Shown piece after piece: positions 50,396 to 58,826 of a DNA stretch of 64,000 nucleotides. The first letter of the stretch is position 1, and each line of letters begins with the position of its first letter. The position numbers and the translations under genes were made by a program. The notes under the pieces are model-generated. The model was not told the DNA's origin. It worked only from the letters and a program-made list of their open reading frames with translations, and did not search any database. This DNA comes from DASRPD01 sp035646535 (GTDB taxonomy: Bacteria; Actinomycetota; Acidimicrobiia; IMCC26256; JANYLB01): positions 1 through 64,000 of the forward strand of contig DASRPD010000051.1 in assembly GCA_035646535.1 (NCBI GenBank). Reading direction: 5' to 3'.

Positions 50396-52065
50396 CGACG
50401 TCACATCGCGCCGGTCCACGTCAACATCCGAGGCAGGCCGGCGCGTGGATGCTGCTGCCCGCCGCGATACCGCTGGCGTTCCTGGGCGTGTTCTTCGTAT
50501 ATCCGGTGGTCACGATCCTCGGCCGGGGGCTCTGGGCCGATGGGGGCTTGGACCTCACGCCGATCGGCGACGTGTTCACCGACCCCGGCCTGCGCCACGT
50601 GGTGTGGTTCACGCTGGTCCAGGCCGGCCTGTCGACCGTGCTGACGTTGGCCATCGGGCTCAGCGGCGCGTATCTGTTCGCCCGGGTGAGCTTCCCGGGG
50701 CGCGGGTTCCTGCACGCTGCGGTCACCGTGCCGTTCGTGCTCCCCACCGTCGTGGTGGGGTCCGCGTTCCTCGCGCTGCTGGGTGGTCACGGTCCCGTCG
50801 CGTTCCTCGGTCTCAACGGGACGCTCGGTGCGATCCTCATCGCCCACGTCTTCTTCAACTACGCGGTGGTCGTCCGCACGGTCGGGGGGTTCTGGTCGCA
50901 CCTCGACCCGAGACGCGAAGAAGCCGCACGCGTGCTCGGCGCCGGACGGGTCCGAACGTTCTGGCACGTGACGCTCCCCGCGCTCCGGCCGGCAATCGCC
51001 GCCGCGACCGCGATCGTGTTCCTCTTCACGTTCACCAGCTTCGGGATCATCCTCATCCTGGGTGGACCACAACGAGCCACGATCGAGACCGAGATCTACC
51101 GCCAGACCGCGGTGCTCTTGGACCTGCGCACGGCGGCCGCACTGACAATCGTCCAGCTCGTCGCGGTCGTCGTCCTGCTTGGATTGACCGGCTTCGCGGG
51201 CGGGCGGCGCGCCCTCGACCTCCGCGCCGCGGCAACAACCAGGCGGCGGCCTCGCTCCGCGGGTGGCCGGGCGTTCGTCATCGTGAACCTCGTGGTGATG
51301 GCGGGGTTGCTCGGCGCCCCACTCGGGCTGCTCGTCCAGCGATCCTTCGCGACACCCGACGGACCGAGCTTGGGTTTCTACCGCGCGCTCGGAGACTTGG
51401 GTGCCGACAGTGTCTTCATCGTCCCGCCGATCGAAGCCGTCCGGAACTCGATCGAGTTCGCGCTGGCGACCACCGTCATCTCCCTGGTCGTCGGGGGCCT
51501 CGCGTCGGTCGTCATCGTCGCGCGCGAACAACGGGGGAACCGACTCGCCCGCTCGCTCGACGGCGTACTCGCGCTGCCGCTCGGGGTATCGGCGGTCACC
51601 GTCGGATTCGGGTTTCTGATTGCCCTGGACTCGCCGCCCCTGAACCTCAGGACGTCCTGGTGGCTCATCCCGATCGCCCATTCGCTGATCGCGGTGCCGT
51701 TCGTCATCCGCACCATGAGCCCGTTGCTGCGGGCGATCGATCCGAGACTGCGCGAAGCCGCGGCGGTGCTGGGCGCGTCTCCGGCGCGCGTGTGGCGTGA
51801 GATCGACCTGCGTATCGGCGGCCGGGCCGCCGGCATCGCGGCCGGCTTCGCGTTCGCGATCAGCCTCGGTGAGTTCGGCGCGACCGCGTTCATCGTCCGC
51901 CCAGACCGCCCGACCCTGCCCGTCGTGATCTACCGACTCCTGGGGCGCCCCGGGCCGACACCATTCGGAGCTGCGATGGCCGCGAGCGTGATCCTCATCG
52001 CGCTCACCCTGACCGCGGTGGTCGTGATCGAACGCTTCCGCGTGCCCGGCGCGGGCGAGTTCTGA
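50371..52065 (+). CDS. thiP: Thiamine-type ABC transporter permease
   Basis: A 564-residue membrane protein with two binding-protein-dependent permease domains and about 12 hydrophobic spans. EAA-loop sequences occur in each half: EEAARVLGAGRVRTFWHVTLPALRP (about 184-208) and REAAAVLGASPARVWREIDLRI (about 462-483). The second half also has AFAISLGEFGATAFIVRPDRPTLP. This fused layout is characteristic of ThiP and of iron permeases; the operon context points to thiamine. The start is uncertain: GTG 50371 overlaps thiB by 25 bases; ATG 50449 is another option. Confidence 0.9.
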   Translation: MDRHRVAVTTSHRAGPRQHPRQAGAWMLLPAAIPLAFLGVFFVYPVVTILGRGLWADGGLDLTPIGDVFTDPGLRHVVWFTLVQAGLSTVLTLAIGLSGAYLFARVSFPGRGFLHAAVTVPFVLPTVVVGSAFLALLGGHGPVAFLGLNGTLGAILIAHVFFNYAVVVRTVGGFWSHLDPRREEAARVLGAGRVRTFWHVTLPALRPAIAAATAIVFLFTFTSFGIILILGGPQRATIETEIYRQTAVLLDLRTAAALTIVQLVAVVVLLGLTGFAGGRRALDLRAAATTRRRPRSAGGRAFVIVNLVVMAGLLGAPLGLLVQRSFATPDGPSLGFYRALGDLGADSVFIVPPIEAVRNSIEFALATTVISLVVGGLASVVIVAREQRGNRLARSLDGVLALPLGVSAVTVGFGFLIALDSPPLNLRTSWWLIPIAHSLIAVPFVIRTMSPLLRAIDPRLREAAAVLGASPARVWREIDLRIGGRAAGIAAGFAFAISLGEFGATAFIVRPDRPTLPVVIYRLLGRPGPTPFGAAMAASVILIALTLTAVVVIERFRVPGAGEF

Positions 52066-52076
52066 GGCGGGCACCG

Positions 52077-53075
52077 ATGCTGGAGGCGAGCGAGCTGACC
52101 TTGGACTACGGAGCCGTCCGCGCGCTCGACCACGTCGATCTCGAGGTCCCGACCGGCGATGTCCTCAGCGTGCTCGGGCCGAGCGGGAGTGGCAAGAGCA
52201 CCTTGCTGCGCGTGATCGCCGGGCTGGAACCCGGCGCGACGGGTTCGGTGCGCTGGAGCGGCGAGGACCTGAGCTCCGTTCCCACGCATCGACGGCAGTT
52301 CGGTCTCATGTTCCAGGACCACATGCTCTTTGCTCATCGCGACGTGGTGGCCAACGTCGAGTTCGGCCTCCGAATGCACGGCGCGTCGCGGCGCGTCGCG
52401 TCCGAACGAGCACGGCGCGCCCTCACCCTCGTCGGGCTCGCGGGGTACGAGAGCCGTCGCACCCACGAATTGTCGGGAGGTGAGCAGCAACGGGTGGCAC
52501 TGGCACGCGCCATCGCGCCCGAACCGCGGCTCCTGCTCCTCGACGAACCCTTCGGCTCGCTGGACCGCGCGCTGCGCGACCGTCTGCTCGTCGAGCTGCG
52601 GGAGCTGTTCACCGAGCTCGGCATCACCGCGGTGTTCGTGACCCACGACCACGACGAGGCGTTCGCGATCGCCGACCATGTCCTCATCCTCCGAGCCGGT
52701 CGCGCGGAGCAGCTCGGCGACCCGGTCGAGGTCTGGCGCGCGCCGGCCACCGAGTTCACGGCTCGTTTCCTCGGCTTCGTCAACACGATCGATGTCGACG
52801 GCGACCGCTTGCTCGCCCGCGCCGACGGAATCCGGATCGGGACCGAAGGCACCATCGAGGCGACCGTGACCGCGTGCACCTTCCGCCGTGATCACTTCCT
52901 CGTGACCGCCGTCGCCGGATCGGCGCGCTATGAGATCACGGTCTCCGCCGACGACCGCACCGTCCCGAGCGTCGGCGACACCGTGATGCTCGAGGTCGAC
53001 GAGCGAGCGGCGCGGCGGTACCCACCCTCCGCGGCCGATCCCGCGACGGACCCCTCGACGGACCCCTCGAGCTAG
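52077..53075 (+). CDS. thiQ: Thiamine-type ABC transporter ATP-binding protein
   Basis: A 332-residue ATPase. Walker A GPSGSGKST (about 35-43), Q-loop FQDHMLFAHRDVVANVEFGL (about 80-99), signature LSGGEQQRVALARAIAPEPRLLLLDEPFGSLD (about 136-167) and H-loop FVTHDHDEA. The C-terminal 100 residues form a TOBE-like regulatory extension, longer than E. coli ThiQ (about 232), and end in a repetitive DPATDPSTDPSS tail encoded by a 12-base tandem repeat. It completes the TPK-ThiBPQ operon. Confidence 0.9.
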   Translation: MLEASELTLDYGAVRALDHVDLEVPTGDVLSVLGPSGSGKSTLLRVIAGLEPGATGSVRWSGEDLSSVPTHRRQFGLMFQDHMLFAHRDVVANVEFGLRMHGASRRVASERARRALTLVGLAGYESRRTHELSGGEQQRVALARAIAPEPRLLLLDEPFGSLDRALRDRLLVELRELFTELGITAVFVTHDHDEAFAIADHVLILRAGRAEQLGDPVEVWRAPATEFTARFLGFVNTIDVDGDRLLARADGIRIGTEGTIEATVTACTFRRDHFLVTAVAGSARYEITVSADDRTVPSVGDTVMLEVDERAARRYPPSAADPATDPSTDPSS

Positions 53076-53121
53076 CGTCGACCGGCGCGCTCAGAGCCGG
53101 CCGCCGGCGACCGTAGACTCG

Positions 53122-53159
53122 ACCCAGGGCCCACCGTCACACCCAGGGCCCACCGTCAT
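53122..53159. repeat. 19-base tandem repeat before VOC gene
   Basis: Two adjacent 19-base units (ACCCAGGGCCCACCGTCAC and the same with a final T) lie 27 bases before ATG 53186. Each holds the palindrome GGGCCC. Confidence 0.8.
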
Positions 53160-53185
53160 GCAGGCATCACCCAAGGAGGGCGGGC

Positions 53186-53779
53186 ATGAGCGAGACGGCA
53201 CACTCCGAGACCGACGAGCACGATCGGCCCTACTGGCGGGGAATCAACCACCTCGCGATGGTCACCGCGGACATGGACGCCACCGTGCGGTTCTATGACG
53301 GCGTGCTCGGCATGCGCCTCGTCGTCACCACGATGGCCGGCCCGATGCGTCACTACTTCTTCGAGCTCGGCCCGGAGAACACGATTGCCTTCTTCGAATG
53401 GGCCGACGCCCCCCGGTTCGAGAAGCCGGCCGGGATCCCCGACGCCGCCGCGGGACAGTTCGACCATCTGTCCTTCAACGTGGCCGACGAGGAAGCGCTC
53501 CTCAGTCTGCGCAAACGGCTGCTGGCTGCCGGATGCGAGATCACCGACATCGTCGATCACGGCTTCATCCACTCCGTCTACTTCCACGACAACAACGGCA
53601 TCGCGCTCGAGGCGAGCTGCTGGTTGACCGACGGGACCGGCCGGCCCGCCGATTACGGCGACCCGGCGCTCTTCTCGGATCCGGACCCGGTACCGGCAGT
53701 GGACGAGCTTCGCCGGCACGGCCGAGTCGAGACCACGCCGCACACCCGTCTGGCCAGTGGACGCCTCGAACGCCTCTGA
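53186..53779 (+). CDS. VOC (glyoxalase/dioxygenase-fold) protein
   Basis: A 197-residue vicinal-oxygen-chelate protein. WRGINHLAMVTADMDATVRFYDGVLGMRL (about 17-45) gives the first module with the metal-binding His, QFDHLSFNVADEEALLSLRKRLLAAGCEI (about 92-120) the second His, and SVYFHDNNGIALEASCW (about 131-147) the Glu. All three ligands for a metal are thus present. Members range from glyoxalases to extradiol dioxygenases, so the reaction is unknown. GGAGGG lies about 8 bases before the ATG. Confidence 0.85.
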   Translation: MSETAHSETDEHDRPYWRGINHLAMVTADMDATVRFYDGVLGMRLVVTTMAGPMRHYFFELGPENTIAFFEWADAPRFEKPAGIPDAAAGQFDHLSFNVADEEALLSLRKRLLAAGCEITDIVDHGFIHSVYFHDNNGIALEASCWLTDGTGRPADYGDPALFSDPDPVPAVDELRRHGRVETTPHTRLASGRLERL

Positions 53780-53908
53780 GCGCTCCGCCCCGGCTCCCAC
53801 GGCTCCGCCGCCATCCCGCCCGGAGCCGGCGACGGAGTCGGAGGCGCCGCCGGGGCGTCTGCACAGGATCTCCACAGTCTCGGGGGGACTCACGAACGGC
53901 CAAGTCCG

Positions 53909-53914
53909 TATCCT
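53909..53914 (+). promoter_or_regulatory. Leaderless -10 box of two-component operon
   Basis: TATCCT, 6 bases before GTG 53921; it supports that start over GTG 53939. Confidence 0.5.
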
Positions 53915-53920
53915 GGATGC

Positions 53921-54667
53921 GTGCTTGCTGCCGCCGCGGTGAACCCGACCCGCACGATCCTGGTGATAGAGGACGAACAGTCCATCGCGCAGGCCGTCGC
54001 GGCCCGGTTGCGGAGCGAGGGGTACTCCGTCGAGACCGCCGGAGACGGGCCCACCGGCGTCGAAGCGTGTGCTCGCCTGAACCCCGATCTCGTGGTGCTC
54101 GACCTCATGCTCCCGGGCATGGACGGCCTCGAGGTCTGCGAGCGGATCCAAGCTCGGCGGTCGGTACCGGTTCTCATGCTCACCGCCCGCGACTCCGAGG
54201 CCGATCTCGTCTTGGGATTGACGGTCGGCGCCGATGACTACCTGACCAAGCCATTCGGCTCGCGCGAGCTCGTGGCCCGCGTTCACGCGCTCTTCCGGCG
54301 AACCGACCGGGCTCGCGCCGACGCCGCGGCGGACCCGGGTGCCGCCCGCTCACACCTGTCGATCGGTGACATCGAGATCGACACGGCGGGGCGCGTCACC
54401 ACCCGACTCGGCACCATCGTGCACCTCACCCCCACCGAGTTCGACCTGCTGGTCTTTCTCGCGGCCGAGCCGGGGACGGTCCGCACTCGGGAGGAGCTCC
54501 TCGCGCACGTGTGGGACGAGCCGATGGTCTCGAGTGGCCGTACCGTGGACTCACATGTACGCGCGCTGCGCCGCAAGCTGGGTCCCGAGCTCGTCCGAAC
54601 CGTCCACGGCGTGGGCTACGCAGTGACCGATGACGCGGCGGTCGAGTCGGAGCCAACGGGTTCATGA
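53921..54667 (+). CDS. OmpR-family response regulator
   Basis: A 248-residue response regulator. The receiver (about 10-125) has acidic residues in VIEDEQ, the phosphoacceptor Asp in LVVLDLMLPGMDG (about 59-71), Thr in LMLTARD and Lys in YLTKPFG. The winged-helix DNA-binding domain (about 145-235) has LTPTEFDLLVFLAAEPGTVRTREELLAHVWD, RTVDSHVRALRRKLG and VHGVGYAV. The kinase gene follows with ATGA overlap, so the two form a classical pair; the stimulus is unknown. The GTG at 53921 is preferred by its -10 spacing; GTG 53939 gives NPTRTILVIEDE. Confidence 0.92.
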   Translation: MLAAAAVNPTRTILVIEDEQSIAQAVAARLRSEGYSVETAGDGPTGVEACARLNPDLVVLDLMLPGMDGLEVCERIQARRSVPVLMLTARDSEADLVLGLTVGADDYLTKPFGSRELVARVHALFRRTDRARADAAADPGAARSHLSIGDIEIDTAGRVTTRLGTIVHLTPTEFDLLVFLAAEPGTVRTREELLAHVWDEPMVSSGRTVDSHVRALRRKLGPELVRTVHGVGYAVTDDAAVESEPTGS

Positions 54668-55686
54668 AGCGTGATGAGCTGATCCGCCCACTCAGCAGGT
54701 TCTCGTCGATCAAGCTCCGCATCGGCGCGCTCGTGATCGTCGCGATCGCGGTGACGGTCGCGGTCTTCTACGTGGGGGTGCACTCCGGGTTCTGGCCGTC
54801 GGTGAGCGGCGTGGTCGCCGGTGCCATCGCGCTCATGATGGTGCGCCTCCTCGCGCACGGGATCACCACGCCGCTCGCCGAGATGGCCGACGCGACCGAG
54901 GCGATGGCGCGAGGTGACTACAGCCAGCGAGTCCACGTCACCTCCAAGGACGAAGTGGGCACGCTCGCGCGATCGTTCAACCAGATGGCCGCCGAGCTCG
55001 AAGCCACCGACCGGATCCGCCGTGATCTCGTCGCCAACGTGAGCCACGAGCTCCGGACTCCGATCACCGCGCTCCAGGCGCGCCTGGAGAATCTCGTCGA
55101 CGGCGTGGAGGAGACCGATCCCGAGACGCTCGCCACCATGCTGGCCCAGGTCGAACGCCTCGGCCGGCTCGTCACCCAGCTGCTCGACCTCTCCCGGTTG
55201 GAGTCGGGCTCGGTGCCGCTCGACCGCCAGGCTTTCGCGGTAGGCCCGGTGCTGACTCACGTGGTTCGAGAATCTCGCCTCCACGCGCCCGGGCTCGATA
55301 TGACGGTCAACGTGCAACCCGAGTCGCTCGCCGCGGACGGTGATCCCGAGCGCGTGCACCAGGTCGTTGCCAACCTGCTCGAGAACGCGGTACGCCACTC
55401 ACCTCGCGGCGGCGCCATCACCGTGCAGGCACACTGTGACGACGGTGGCGTCCGCATCGAGGTCACCGACGAGGGTCCGGGCATCCCCGATGCCGACGCG
55501 ACTCGCGTCTTCGAACGCTTCTATCGATCCGACTCGGCTCGTGCCGCCCAAGATGGCGGCGCCGGCCTCGGGCTCGCGATCGCACAATGGATCGTCGAGC
55601 TCCATGGCGGAGAGATCCATCCCGAACGACGAAGACCGCACGGTTGTCGGATGGTCGTGACCATCCCAGCCGCGGCGCACGCGTGA
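54664..55686 (+). CDS. Sensor histidine kinase (HAMP-HisKA-HATPase)
   Basis: A 340-residue kinase. Two membrane spans (about 20-38 and 45-64) are separated by only a short loop, so there is almost no external sensor domain. HAMP (about 65-118) contains DEVGTLARSFNQMAAEL. The H box is VANVSHELRTPITALQARLE (His about 128). The N box is VVANLLENAVRHSPRG, the G1 box VTDEGPGIP, and G2 GGAGLGLAIAQWIVELHGG. The absent sensory loop suggests detection inside the membrane or cytoplasm. It is coupled to the regulator gene by ATGA. Confidence 0.92.
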   Translation: MKRDELIRPLSRFSSIKLRIGALVIVAIAVTVAVFYVGVHSGFWPSVSGVVAGAIALMMVRLLAHGITTPLAEMADATEAMARGDYSQRVHVTSKDEVGTLARSFNQMAAELEATDRIRRDLVANVSHELRTPITALQARLENLVDGVEETDPETLATMLAQVERLGRLVTQLLDLSRLESGSVPLDRQAFAVGPVLTHVVRESRLHAPGLDMTVNVQPESLAADGDPERVHQVVANLLENAVRHSPRGGAITVQAHCDDGGVRIEVTDEGPGIPDADATRVFERFYRSDSARAAQDGGAGLGLAIAQWIVELHGGEIHPERRRPHGCRMVVTIPAAAHA

Positions 55687-55699
55687 CCCAGGAGGAACT

Positions 55700-56350
55700 G
55701 TGACCAGGAAGCCGACCGAAGTCGACGAGGCGCTCCAGCGAATCCGCCGGGGCGAGATGGTGCTCGTCGCCGACGACGAAGACCGCGAGAACGAGGGTGA
55801 CCTCACGATGGCCGCGAGCTGGGTCACGGCCGAGGCCATCAACTTCATGCTCCGCTGGGCACGCGGCCTGGTCTGCATGCCGTGTGATCCGGCGCGACTC
55901 GATGAGCTCGAGGTCGCGCCCATGCTCCCCCCCGGCCAGGAAGGCTGCGACACCGCCTTCTCGGTCACCATCGACCACCGCGACGCCGGAAGCGGGATCG
56001 GCGCGGCCGACCGCGCGACCACGATCCGATCCATCGTGGACGCCAAGACCCGGCCCGACGATCTCGTGCGCCCCGGTCACGTCTTTCCGCTCCGCGCCCG
56101 ACCGGGTGGCGTGATGGAACGCCGGGGCCACACCGAGGCGGCCGTCGATCTTGCCCGGCTCGCCGGTCTCCCCCCCGTCGCCGTGATCTGCGAGGTCCTG
56201 CACGACGACGGCTCACCGGCGCGCCTGCCCTTCCTCGAGCTGTTCGCGGCAGAGCACCGGATCGCGATCATCTCGGTCGAACAGGTCGCGGCACATCGCT
56301 TCGCGCTCTCCGAAGACGCCGATCCCTCCGCGCGCCCCCTGCTCCTCTGA
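55700..56350 (+). CDS. ribB: 3,4-Dihydroxy-2-butanone-4-phosphate synthase
   Basis: A 216-residue enzyme that converts ribulose 5-phosphate to the four-carbon unit of riboflavin. Motifs: VLVADDEDRENEGDLTMAA (about 21-39, substrate and Mg binding), FMLRWARGLVCMPC, DTAFSVTIDHRDAGSGIGAADRATTI (about 84-109), and PGHVFPLRARPGGVMERRGHTEAAVDLARLAG (about 126-157), all close to consensus. No GTP cyclohydrolase II domain is fused, unlike many actinobacterial RibBA proteins. GGAGGA lies before GTG 55700. It follows the kinase gene after 13 bases. Confidence 0.94.
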   Translation: MTRKPTEVDEALQRIRRGEMVLVADDEDRENEGDLTMAASWVTAEAINFMLRWARGLVCMPCDPARLDELEVAPMLPPGQEGCDTAFSVTIDHRDAGSGIGAADRATTIRSIVDAKTRPDDLVRPGHVFPLRARPGGVMERRGHTEAAVDLARLAGLPPVAVICEVLHDDGSPARLPFLELFAAEHRIAIISVEQVAAHRFALSEDADPSARPLLL

Positions 56351-56432
56351 CATCACGACGGCCGGCGACCATCCTCGGTCGGCGCTGAGCGGGTGCCGTC
56401 CGACGACGACGCGGTGAACAACGTTGGCGAGC

Positions 56433-56684
56433 TCAGGGGGCCTCACCGATCTCTCGGAGGGCTGCGGCGAGGGCCGCTCGAAGCCTCCGGGTCGTGTCGG
56501 GCGAGAGATGCGCGATCACGCCGAGCCCGGCGCGGCCAACCTCCTCCAGCGTCAGCACGACGCGCAGCTCGCCCTCACCGCAGCCGTCGCACGCATCTTC
56601 GAGGGCAACGGCCCACGAGGCCCCGGGACGTTCCTCGTCGTCGGCCGGGTGATCGTCGCGGGCATCATCGATCGAGCGGCGCAT
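56433..56684 (-). CDS. Small acidic protein of unknown function
   Basis: An 83-residue open frame starting at ATG 56684 with a strong ribosome-binding site (GAGGAGC) 4-10 bases upstream. The N terminus is acidic and disordered (DDARDDHPADDEE); residues 23-83 hold WAVALEDACDGCGEGELRVV, LTLEEVGRAGLGVIAHLSPD and TTRRLRAALAAALREIG. It resembles no family I know. It begins 27 bases after the YhhN-like gene and is probably co-transcribed with it. Confidence 0.55.
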   Translation of the reverse strand: MRRSIDDARDDHPADDEERPGASWAVALEDACDGCGEGELRVVLTLEEVGRAGLGVIAHLSPDTTRRLRAALAAALREIGEAP

Positions 56685-56711
56685 GCTGAGCTCCTCGTCG
56701 TCGCGGGCCGG

Positions 56712-57341
56712 CTACCGCAGGAGCGACAGCACCAAGCCCGCCTGTCCCAGGTGGTAGGTGACCATGATGGTCACCGGCGCCCACCGATTGGGGCGCACGA
56801 AGCGAGTCTCGCCGATCAACGCGTCGGATCCCATGAACACCAGCGCGCCCACCGCCGCGACGACGTTGCCACTGGCGAGCGCGCTCGCCACCATCACCGC
56901 GATCACGCCCACGTAGGCGACCACGGGGACGATGAGCGCCCGGTGGTTGCTCGCGATGATCCCGCGGATGAGCCGAAGGCCGAGCAGGCCCGCCACGGCG
57001 ACAACGGGTAGCGCCCACCACCAGTCGCCGCTGGTATGGAGGTTGAGCCCGATCGCGTAGGCCACGTGGGCGAGAAGGAATGCACCCAGACCCGCCACGA
57101 ACGCGTCGGACGGCAACATCAGGAACACGTCACCGGCCAGCGAGAACACCAGGGCGACCACGAACCACACCCGAACATCGGAATGCACCGGATCCAGCGT
57201 CACCGCGACGAGGATCAGGGCCACGAGCGTGGCCGGCTTGCACACGTACTCGAGCCGGCGACGAGCACCGGCTCGCGCAGACCAATCGCCGATCGCGAAG
57301 GCTCCAGCGACGACGAGGAAGATCGTGGCACCGATGGTCAC
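56712..57341 (-). CDS. YhhN/TMEM86-like membrane protein (lysoplasmalogenase-like)
   Basis: A 209-residue protein with about eight hydrophobic spans. RRLEYVCKPATLVALILVAV (about 26-45) and the conserved FSLAGDVFLMLP (about 64-75) and MGSDALI (about 178-184) motifs identify the YhhN family, which in animals includes lysoplasmalogenase TMEM86B; bacterial roles are poorly known. It starts at GTG 57341, only 24 bases from the divergent YihY-like gene, so both promoters share that gap. Confidence 0.8.
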   Translation of the reverse strand: MTIGATIFLVVAGAFAIGDWSARAGARRRLEYVCKPATLVALILVAVTLDPVHSDVRVWFVVALVFSLAGDVFLMLPSDAFVAGLGAFLLAHVAYAIGLNLHTSGDWWWALPVVAVAGLLGLRLIRGIIASNHRALIVPVVAYVGVIAVMVASALASGNVVAAVGALVFMGSDALIGETRFVRPNRWAPVTIMVTYHLGQAGLVLSLLR

Positions 57342-57352
57342 CGCCGGAGTTC

Positions 57353-57358
57353 TACTCT
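57353..57358 (+). promoter_or_regulatory. Leaderless -10 box of YihY-like gene
   Basis: TACTCT, 7 bases before GTG 57366, in the 24-base divergent gap. Confidence 0.5.
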
Positions 57359-57365
57359 GCGAGCG

Positions 57366-58226
57366 GTGTCCGCGAAAGCTTCCTTCGCCTACGGGCTCGA
57401 GATCCAACGGCGCTTCGGTGCCCAGCGAGGCGGCAACCTCGCCGCCGCGATCAGCATGCGCGCCTTCCTGGCATTGTTCCCGATCCTCGTGCTCGCGATC
57501 GCGGTGGTGGGGATATTCGTGAACAACCCAGTCGATTTCGCGGACAAGATCGTCGATACGTTCGGCTTGAGCGGCGACGCCGCGTCGACGATCACCGATG
57601 CGACCCGAGTCGCGCAGAAGAGCCGGGTCGCATCGTCGATCGTCGGGACCGTGGGGCTGGTCTGGACCGGCACCGGGTTGGCTGCGTCCATCACCGACGC
57701 GTGGAACGTGATGTGGAGGATCCCGGGCGGGACGCTGCGGGGCCGGGCCGCCGGGGTCGTCTGGCTCCTGGGCGGCGGCGTGTTGCTCGTCGCCGGGATC
57801 ACGGCGACGGCCGTCCTGGGCACGAACGACTGGCTCACTGTTCTCGCGGCGATCTGTGGTGTGGTGGTGGACACCTCTCTCTTCCTGTGGACGGGGTGGA
57901 TCCTCCCGGCGCGTCGCACGTCATGGCGGGTGATGCTCACCGCCGCGATCGTCGGCGGGGTCGGTTTCGGGGCGCTCAAAGTCGTAGGGGGATACGTCGT
58001 CCCCACGCTCGTGGCTCGCTCATCGGCCCTCTACGGGACGATCGGGACCGTGTTCGCGCTTCTCATCTGGATGCTCGTCCTGGGCTACCTGATCGTGTAC
58101 GTCATCGTGATCGAACGGGTCACCTGGGAACACTCGAACGCGACAGGCGACCGGACGGACCGACCGCCGGATGCCGATCAGGGTGCGAGCCGCTCGATGA
58201 GCCAACCGTCCGACGATCGCGCGTAG
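57366..58226 (+). CDS. YihY/BrkB-family membrane protein
   Basis: A 286-residue protein with six predicted spans. The family pattern is present: NLAAAISMRAFLALFPILVLAIAVVGIF (about 25-52), then VWTGTGLAASITDAWNVMWRIPGGTLRGR, then WLLGGGVLLVAGITATAVLG, and the last loop ARSSALYGTIGTVFALLIWMLVLGYLIVYVIV. Earlier claims of RNase BN activity for relatives were withdrawn; the function remains unclear. A polar 35-residue C-terminal tail is present. The 3' end overlaps pdxH, tail to tail, by 49 bases. Confidence 0.88.
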   Translation: MSAKASFAYGLEIQRRFGAQRGGNLAAAISMRAFLALFPILVLAIAVVGIFVNNPVDFADKIVDTFGLSGDAASTITDATRVAQKSRVASSIVGTVGLVWTGTGLAASITDAWNVMWRIPGGTLRGRAAGVVWLLGGGVLLVAGITATAVLGTNDWLTVLAAICGVVVDTSLFLWTGWILPARRTSWRVMLTAAIVGGVGFGALKVVGGYVVPTLVARSSALYGTIGTVFALLIWMLVLGYLIVYVIVIERVTWEHSNATGDRTDRPPDADQGASRSMSQPSDDRA

Positions 58227-58795
58227 CGCACGCGGTCGTGCAGCCGGTCGGTCCGGCCGACCCAGAACTCGAACACCGCCGGCTCGACTCGGTAGCCACC
58301 CCAGAACCCCGGGCGGGCGATGATCGCGCTGGGATCCGAGAACCGATGCTCAGTCTGGGTGAGTCGCTCGACGAGCGCGGCGCGCGATTCAATCGGGCTG
58401 CTCTGGGGAGACGTCCACGCGCCGAGCTGGTGGCCACGCGGGCGGGACTCGAAGTACCGGTCGGATTCCGCCTCGCTCACCCGACTGGCGCGGCCCTCCA
58501 CCCGGACCTGACGATCGAGATCCGGCCAATACCAGACCAGCGCGACCCGATCGTTGACGGCGAGCTCGCTCGCCTTGCGACTGTCGTAGTTCGTGAAGAA
58601 CAGGAAGCCCCGGTCGTCGAAGCCGCGCAGGAGCACGACCCGGGCCGACGGTGCCCCTCCGGGCGTTGCCGTCGCGAGGGTCATCGCGGCTGCACGATCG
58701 TCGGTCGTGTCGACCGCGGCCTCGTGCCACCGAGCGAACTCCACGAACGGGTCGGGAGCAACCGTCGATTCATCGAGGCCGGCATCAGCGTCCAT
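58178..58795 (-). CDS. pdxH: Pyridoxamine 5'-phosphate oxidase
   Basis: A 205-residue FMN enzyme that oxidises pyridoxine or pyridoxamine 5'-phosphate to pyridoxal phosphate. Motifs: MTLATATPGGAPSARVVLLRGFDDRGFLFFTNYDSRKASELAVNDRVALVWYWPDLDRQVRVEGRASRVSE (about 38-108) and the C-terminal WGGYRVEPAVFEFWVGRTDRLHDRVRY (about 164-190) close to PdxH consensus. Its ATG at 58795 faces a VOC gene across a 25-bp palindrome that seems to hold both promoters. Confidence 0.94.
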   Translation of the reverse strand: MDADAGLDESTVAPDPFVEFARWHEAAVDTTDDRAAAMTLATATPGGAPSARVVLLRGFDDRGFLFFTNYDSRKASELAVNDRVALVWYWPDLDRQVRVEGRASRVSEAESDRYFESRPRGHQLGAWTSPQSSPIESRAALVERLTQTEHRFSDPSAIIARPGFWGGYRVEPAVFEFWVGRTDRLHDRVRYARSSDGWLIERLAP

Positions 58796-58798
58796 GGA

Positions 58799-58823
58799 GG
58801 CGAGGGTACCGGGTACCCTCGCC
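58799..58823. promoter_or_regulatory. 25-bp palindrome with symmetric leaderless -10 boxes
   Basis: GGCGAGGGTACC (58799-58810) and GGTACCCTCGCC (58812-58823) are exact complements around one G. Each arm carries TACCCT on the strand leading outwards, 7 bases before each start codon (58795 minus, 58827 plus). It is almost the whole 31-base divergent gap and can be a bidirectional promoter, an operator or both. Confidence 0.7.
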
Positions 58824-58826
58824 CTC

